Origin: JB111 sp052093225
GTDB lineage: Bacteria > Actinomycetota > Actinomycetes > Actinomycetales > Actinomycetaceae
Reading direction: 5' to 3'
Assembly (NCBI GenBank): GCA_052093225.1
Contig: JBQDDG010000028.1
Location: 1 to 45,881, forward strand
DNA: 45,881 nt
In this document: in pieces, positions 40,453-45,881 of the stretch
Position numbering within the stretch: position 1 is the first letter of the stretch
Layout: every line of letters starts with the position of its first letter
Notes under the pieces: model-generated
Databases searched by the model: none
What the model saw: the letters and a program-made list of their open reading frames with translations, nothing else
What the model was told of the DNA's origin: nothing
Program-made: the position numbers and the translations under genes

Positions 40453-40967
40453 CGAACCTGCAGCTGATCACCGTGCCCACCCCCGCCGGCGATCTGACCG
40501 TCGCCGTCGAGAAGGAGAACGGCGTCGTCCGCGGCACGTCGTTCTTCGGCGCCGACGACGTGCGTGCCCGGCTCGGTGACGCCGCCGCGGGCGCGGACGT
40601 GGGCGGCCCGCGCACGCCCGCCGTCGAGCGGGTCGTCGACGTCTTCGCCCGGTACGCGGCAGGCGAGATCCGGGCGCTCGACGAGCTGGCGGTCGCCCAG
40701 CCCGGCGGCGCGTTCACCCAGCGCGTGTGGGCGGAGATGCGCAAGGTCCATGGCGTGGCGACGTACGGGGAGATGGCGGCGGCGGCCGGCAGTCCGACGG
40801 CGTACCAGGCGGCGGGGAACGCGTGCGCGACGAACGTGCTGCCCGTCGTCGTGCCCTGCCACCGCATCCTCAAGGCCGACCACTCGCTCGGGAACTACTA
40901 CTTCGGGCTCGAGGTCAAGCACGCGCTGCTCGCCCACGAGGGCGCCCTGTCCGACGTGCGGGGCTGA
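40449..40967 (+). CDS. ogt: Methylated-DNA-protein-cysteine methyltransferase
   Basis: A 172-residue DNA repair protein that transfers the methyl group from O6-methylguanine to its own cysteine. The active site VVVPCHRILKAD places the acceptor at C137; the helix-turn-helix with GVATYGEMAAAAGSPTAYQA lies just before it with the asparagine of GNACATN. It is translated from an ATGA overlap with the Ada-AlkA gene, so both repair activities are made together. In E. coli these activities are split between Ada and AlkA; here the Ada C-terminal methyltransferase is a separate protein. Confidence 0.93.
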   Translation: MTNLQLITVPTPAGDLTVAVEKENGVVRGTSFFGADDVRARLGDAAAGADVGGPRTPAVERVVDVFARYAAGEIRALDELAVAQPGGAFTQRVWAEMRKVHGVATYGEMAAAAGSPTAYQAAGNACATNVLPVVVPCHRILKADHSLGNYYFGLEVKHALLAHEGALSDVRG

Positions 40968-40976
40968 CGGCGCGCG

Positions 40977-41026
40977 GCTGAGCGCACGCAGGTGACGAGG
41001 ACGAACGTCGCTCGTGCCCGCTCAGC
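40977..41026. terminator. Possible terminator stem after ogt
   Basis: GCTGAGCG (40977-40984) pairs with CGCTCAGC (41019-41026), and an inner ACGAG/CTCGT pair could extend the structure. It lies 10 bases past the ogt stop, between convergent genes. No T tail. Confidence 0.4.
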
Positions 41027-41113
41027 GGGTCGGCCGCCGCCGGACCGGCGCTCGAGGCGCGGGCGATCCTCCCTGGAGCCCGCCGGGCGGGCGAGGTTCG
41101 CGGAGTGTGGGGC

Positions 41114-41710
41114 TCAGCCGTCGGTCGGTGCGCCGTGGATGCCCTGGAGTCCCGCCGCCGGGCCCTCCTCGACGACGGTGCGTAGGAGCGTCTCGAGCTC
41201 GGCGCGCGCCGTGTCCGCCTCGTCCTGGCTGACCTCACCCTCGGTGACGGCGTCCGCCAGCTCGCTCTCGACCGGCTCGAGGCCGAGCTGGACGAGCTCA
41301 TCCGGGTCGACGCCCTGCTCCGTGGCGAGCTCGGCGAGGGTCGCCCCGCCGTGGAGCTCGGTGAGGAGCTCCTGCGGGGAGAGGTCGAGCAGCTCGAGCC
41401 CCTCGGTCGCCGCGTCGATCATGGGCTGCACCGAGTCCGCGAGCGCGGCGACCTCCGGGTCGTCGGCGAGGTCCCGCAGCTCGGAGAGGTCATCGGGGAG
41501 GTGCTCCGGCAGCCCCTCGGGCAGGCCGGGGAGGTCGTGCGGCGCGTCGTCGTCCGACGGCGCCTCGGCGCCGGAGTCTGCGTCGGACCGTGCGGCCGTG
41601 TCCGCCACGTCGCCCCGCTCCTCGCCGACCGTCGTCGCGACCGCGATGCCGCCGATCCCGAGGACTCCGGCTCCGGCGACGGCGGCGACCGTGATGACGC
41701 TGCGTCTCAT
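41114..41710 (-). CDS. Exported protein of unknown function with QGVD-ELV motif
   Basis: A 198-residue protein with a likely signal peptide or N-terminal anchor (MRRSVITVAAVAGAGVLGIG then GIAVATTVG). After an acidic linker (residues about 30-75) the C-terminal half is helical and acidic, with GATLAELATEQGVDPDELVQ and then SQDEADTARAELETLL. The same two motifs occur in the minus-strand protein at 43206-43550, on the other side of the LCP gene. I do not recognise a named function. ATG 41710 has GAGGGAGCAGCAC before it. It is divergent from the LCP gene, with about 200 bases between starts that hold both promoters. Confidence 0.75.
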   Translation of the reverse strand: MRRSVITVAAVAGAGVLGIGGIAVATTVGEERGDVADTAARSDADSGAEAPSDDDAPHDLPGLPEGLPEHLPDDLSELRDLADDPEVAALADSVQPMIDAATEGLELLDLSPQELLTELHGGATLAELATEQGVDPDELVQLGLEPVESELADAVTEGEVSQDEADTARAELETLLRTVVEEGPAAGLQGIHGAPTDG

Positions 41711-41914
41711 GTGCTGCTCCCTCGGTCCGGCAGGTGCGTGCGATGCGTCGGCACGCGGCTGGCCCTGCACGTTCGACGGTACGCGGCGAGGACCACACCG
41801 GCAACGAGTTCCGAGGTCCGCCTCGGTGCCGCTCGCCGCGTCTACAGTTGGCTGACCCGCGGCTGAGCGGGACCGGACGGGCGGGTACGACCGCCCGCGA
41901 CGCGAGGGAACGGT

Positions 41915-43111
41915 GTGAGCAGCTCGACGCCGGACGAGGAGACAGGGCGCTCGCCCGAGGAGTCGCTCGACGACGACGTCATGGGCCTGGGCGGCGACGC
42001 GCAGCGCGGTGACGGCGACGACGCGGCGGGCGCTGCCGCGGGCGCCACCGCCCGGCGCGGCCGCCGGAGGAAGAAGAAGATGGGCGGCGGGCGCAAGGCG
42101 CTCATCGCCACGCTCGTCATCCTGCTCGTCCTCGCGGGCGGCGCGTACGGCGCACTGAAGTACATCCAGCACCGGATCGACTCCCAGGTGGAGCGGATCC
42201 CGGACGTGTTCGAGACGGTCTCGGACCGGCCCACGCACGCCGAGCCCGAGGACGGCGACGACGGGACACCCATCAACTTCCTCGTGCTCGGCTCGGACTC
42301 CCGGATCTCGGCCGGGGACGCCACGCAGTGGGAGTACGGCGGCCAGCGCACGGACGCCATCATGGTCGTCCACGTCTCCGGCGACCGGCAGAGCGCGGTG
42401 GTGATGTCGATCCCGCGCGACTCGTGGGTCCCCATCGCCGGGCACGGCGAGAACAAGATCAACGCCGCTTTCTCGTTCGGCGGGCCCGCGCTCATGGTCC
42501 AGACCGTCGAGGACATCACCCACATCCCGATCGACCACTTCGCGGTGACCGACTTCGAGTCGTTCGCGCAGCTCACCGACGAGCTCGGCGGCGTCGACAT
42601 CGCCCTGCCGAACGGCCTCGAGGGCACCACCCGGGACGGCCGCGAGGTCGACCTCCCGCCGGGCACGCACACGCTCGACGGCGAGGAGGCGCTGATGTAC
42701 GCGCGCAACCGGTCCATCCCGGGCGGCGACTTCGGCCGCGTGCAGCGCCAGCAGAACTGGATGCGCGCGATGATGTCCGCCGTCTTCCGGGAGGACCTCC
42801 TGCGCCGCCCCGCCGCGCTCTACGACTTCGCGCAGGTCGTCGGCGGGACGGTGGCCGTGGACGAGTCCCTCTCGGTGAGCCAGATGACGACCGTCGGACT
42901 CTCGATGCGGGACATCCGGCCCGACGACGTCACCTTCCTCACGGCCCCCGTCGCGGGCACGGGCTGGAGTCCCGACGGCACCCAGTCGATCGTCAACCTC
43001 CACTGGGAGACCTTCGACGAGCTCAACCTCGCCATCGCCGAGGACCGCGCGGCGGAGTACCTCGAGGAGAACCCCGAGGTGGCCGAGCGGCTCGACGAGG
43101 ACGTCCTCTAG
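41915..43111 (+). CDS. LytR-CpsA-Psr (LCP) family cell-wall glycopolymer ligase
   Basis: A 398-residue membrane-anchored transferase that attaches teichoic-acid-like, arabinogalactan or capsule polymers from a polyprenyl carrier to peptidoglycan. A charged cytoplasmic tail (1-60, with an RRGRRRKKK-like basic patch) precedes one membrane segment (about 65-83, LIATLVILLVLAGGAYGALK). The LCP domain shows INFLVLGSDSR, RTDAIMVVHVSGDRQSAVVM, SIPRDSWVPI, KINAAFSFGGP and ALMYARNRSIPGGDFGRVQR, with the conserved Asp and Arg residues that bind metal and pyrophosphate. GTG 41915 (VSSSTPDEE) follows GCGAGGGAACG. It lies between two related small proteins transcribed in the opposite direction. Confidence 0.92.
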   Translation: MSSSTPDEETGRSPEESLDDDVMGLGGDAQRGDGDDAAGAAAGATARRGRRRKKKMGGGRKALIATLVILLVLAGGAYGALKYIQHRIDSQVERIPDVFETVSDRPTHAEPEDGDDGTPINFLVLGSDSRISAGDATQWEYGGQRTDAIMVVHVSGDRQSAVVMSIPRDSWVPIAGHGENKINAAFSFGGPALMVQTVEDITHIPIDHFAVTDFESFAQLTDELGGVDIALPNGLEGTTRDGREVDLPPGTHTLDGEEALMYARNRSIPGGDFGRVQRQQNWMRAMMSAVFREDLLRRPAALYDFAQVVGGTVAVDESLSVSQMTTVGLSMRDIRPDDVTFLTAPVAGTGWSPDGTQSIVNLHWETFDELNLAIAEDRAAEYLEENPEVAERLDEDVL

Positions 43112-43205
43112 CGAAGGACGCGCGCCGGCGAAGGTTGGATCCAGGCGACGACGCTCCCCCGGCCGGCCCAATTCCCCGGGGCCGACTGGCCCTCCCGGGC
43201 GCCGC

Positions 43206-43550
43206 TCAGGCGAGCGCGGAGGGCGAGCCGACCGGCGGGCCGACGGCCGCGGGCGCCCCGTCGGTGACGAGGGTGTCCACGTGGTCGGCGATCTCCGAGA
43301 TCCGGGCGTCGGCCTCGTCCTGGGACAGGGCGCCGTCGGCGACCTCGTCGTCGAGCAGGGTCTCGATGTCCGCGAGCAGGGCGTCGACGAGCTCGGAGCT
43401 GTCGACCCCCTGCGCCTGCGCGACCTCCCCCAGGGTGGAGCCGTGCGCGAGCATCTCGGACAGGTCGTCGGTCTCCAGCCCGAGGGCGGTCGCGGCGGTG
43501 CCGAGCATCGGGGTGGCACCGACGGCGGGCGGGGCGGCGTGCTTGCTCAT
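43206..43550 (-). CDS. Small acidic protein related to 41114-41710
   Basis: A 114-residue soluble protein without signal peptide. Its core STLGEVAQAQGVDSSELVDA then LSQDEADARISEIADHVDTL matches, motif by motif, the C-terminal half of the exported protein at 41114-41710. The pattern predicts a short helical bundle. ATG 43550 (MSKHAAPPAVG) is chosen because GGAGGAACCC precedes it; an upstream GTG at 43568 would add six residues. Function unknown. Similar short proteins with a TLAEIAxxxGV-type helix are common in actinobacteria, but I cannot name a role. Confidence 0.72.
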   Translation of the reverse strand: MSKHAAPPAVGATPMLGTAATALGLETDDLSEMLAHGSTLGEVAQAQGVDSSELVDALLADIETLLDDEVADGALSQDEADARISEIADHVDTLVTDGAPAAVGPPVGSPSALA

Positions 43551-43700
43551 GGGTTCCTCCGTGTTCACCGGGATCGTGCGGGCCGGTCCTCGACCGGCAC
43601 ACGCAGCCTCGCGCGAGCGGCTGGGAGGGGGCTTGCCGCGCGCTGGGCGCGGGTTACCAGGGTCCTGGGAATCCGCCGTGTGAGCGGCGGCACGAGGGAG

Positions 43701-43790
43701 GCGGGAGGGGCGTCGGTCGGCGGCGCGGGTGCGGGAGGGGCGCCAGGCCGAGCCGGGTGTGCGGGAGGAGCGTCAGGCCGTGCCGAGCGT
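43701..43790. repeat. 30-bp tandem repeat, three units, overlapping a gene end
   Basis: Three 30-bp units start at 43701, 43731 and 43761; each opens with GCGGGAGGRGCG and continues with a GGCCGNGCCGRGYGT-like part. The third unit contains the stop codon (43773-43775) and last codons of the minus-strand phosphatase gene; the other two copies lie outside it. Confidence 0.75.
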
Positions 43791-44359
43791 GCGCGCGGCG
43801 ATGACGTCCACGGCGTCCGCGACCAGCTCGATCGCCTCGCGGTAGTCCTCGGGCGCGCCCCGGTAGGGGTCCGGGACGTCGTCGAGCGCGGGGTCGACCT
43901 GCACCCGGCGCCGGGAGGCGATCGCCACGAGGGCGCGGAGCCGGTCGGCCGGCGTGGTTCCCTCGCCGGCGCGGTCGACGACGTCGGCCTCGTCGATGCC
44001 GCCGACCAGGCGGGCGAGCTCGCGCAGCGTGAAGGCGCGGCGCACGAGCGCCGGCGCGGCCTCGACGACGGCGGAGCGGTGCTCGCGCGTGGCGGTGAGC
44101 ACGACGTCCGCGCGGTTGGCGATCCGCTCGGTCAGCGCGCGCGCCTCGAAGCCGGACGTGTCGGTCCCGCGCTCGGCGAGCAGCTCGGCGACCGGTGCGT
44201 CGATCGGGTTGCCGACGAGCGCGCCGACCCCGGCGCTGCCCACCGTGATGCCCGAGCCTTCGCCGAGCTGCTGCCTGAGCAGGCGCTCCGCCGCGGGCGA
44301 GCGGCAGATGTTGCCCGTGCAGACGGTGAGGACCCGGAGGTCCTCGCCCGGCTCAGGCG

Positions 44360-44363
<4 letters not shown>
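43773..44363 (-). CDS. Low-molecular-weight protein tyrosine phosphatase
   Basis: A 196-residue phosphatase. The P-loop LTVCTGNICRSPAAERLL gives C15-x5-R21, and the general-acid loop appears as VDPALDDVPDPYRGAPEDY. In polysaccharide gene clusters this enzyme (Wzb/CpsB type) removes phosphate from the partner tyrosine kinase and so controls chain length and export. Its GTG start overlaps the kinase stop by 4 bp, showing a kinase-phosphatase operon. The middle (FTLRELARLVGGIDEADVVD) is longer than in the smallest family members. The 3' end runs into a 30-bp tandem repeat. Confidence 0.9.
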
Positions 44364-45835
<1,472 letters not shown>

Positions 45836-45881
45836 GGGTCCACCTTTGTGTCGGTCCGTACATCGGCGGCGCAGGCGGGCT

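Overview
The window is chromosomal DNA of very high G+C content (well above 70% by eye, not computed). Codons end almost always in G or C, GTG starts are common, and the gene content is typical of Actinomycetota: a mycofactocin locus, an LytR-CpsA-Psr protein, a Wzz/CpsD-type tyrosine kinase with a small tyrosine phosphatase, TetR-ABC exporters and an Ada-AlkA fusion. I cannot name the genus. No rRNA, tRNA, CRISPR array, integrase or intact insertion sequence was seen.

Layout. (1) 0.2-2.4 kb: an AraC regulator divergent from a QorB/NmrA-like reductase. (2) 2.7-7.9 kb: a resorcinol/hydroxyquinol catabolic block with maleylacetate reductase, an intradiol (hydroxyquinol) dioxygenase, a LysR regulator and an FAD phenol/resorcinol hydroxylase. 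A CTATAG plus TTGGACGTAT signature recurs before both the reductase and the hydroxylase. (3) 8.0-20.1 kb: a mycofactocin region with mftG-mftF, the divergent pair mftR-mftE, three intact mycofactocin-type SDR dehydrogenases, a MoxR ATPase and VWA protein pair, mftD, and a fourth SDR gene broken by two nonsense codons. The precursor peptide mftA, chaperone mftB and radical-SAM maturase mftC are not present. (4) 20.1-25.5 kb: a repeat-rich spacer, a membrane alpha/beta hydrolase, and a histidine kinase / response regulator / DUF4097-like operon. (5) 25.5-30.4 kb: a sodium:alanine-type symporter, a 174-bp stretch with no A or T, Dps, a small membrane protein, an LLM flavin oxidoreductase and an F420-reductase-like protein. 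(6) 30.5-34.8 kb: TetR divergent from an ABC exporter, then nagB. (7) 34.8-38.7 kb: an O-antigen-ligase-like protein, an FMN reductase, a NaChBac-type voltage-gated sodium channel and an SRPBCC protein. (8) 38.8-41.0 kb: an alkylation-repair operon (Ada-AlkA and Ogt). (9) 41.1-45.9 kb: cell-envelope genes, with an LCP transferase flanked by two related small proteins, then the LMW phosphatase and BY-kinase pair.

The hydroxyquinol genes should turn resorcinol-type phenols into beta-ketoadipate. The mycofactocin part should support redox cycling of dehydrogenases that hold their NAD(H) tightly, provided the cofactor is made from mftABC elsewhere. The envelope genes at the right end fit control and attachment of an exported polysaccharide.

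The most unusual features are the split mycofactocin locus with an embedded MoxR-VWA pair and a doubly nonsense-mutated SDR, the A/T-free tract, and a series of short tandem repeats (periods 20, 21, 22, 30, 36 and 37 bp), two of which overlap the stop codons of genes.
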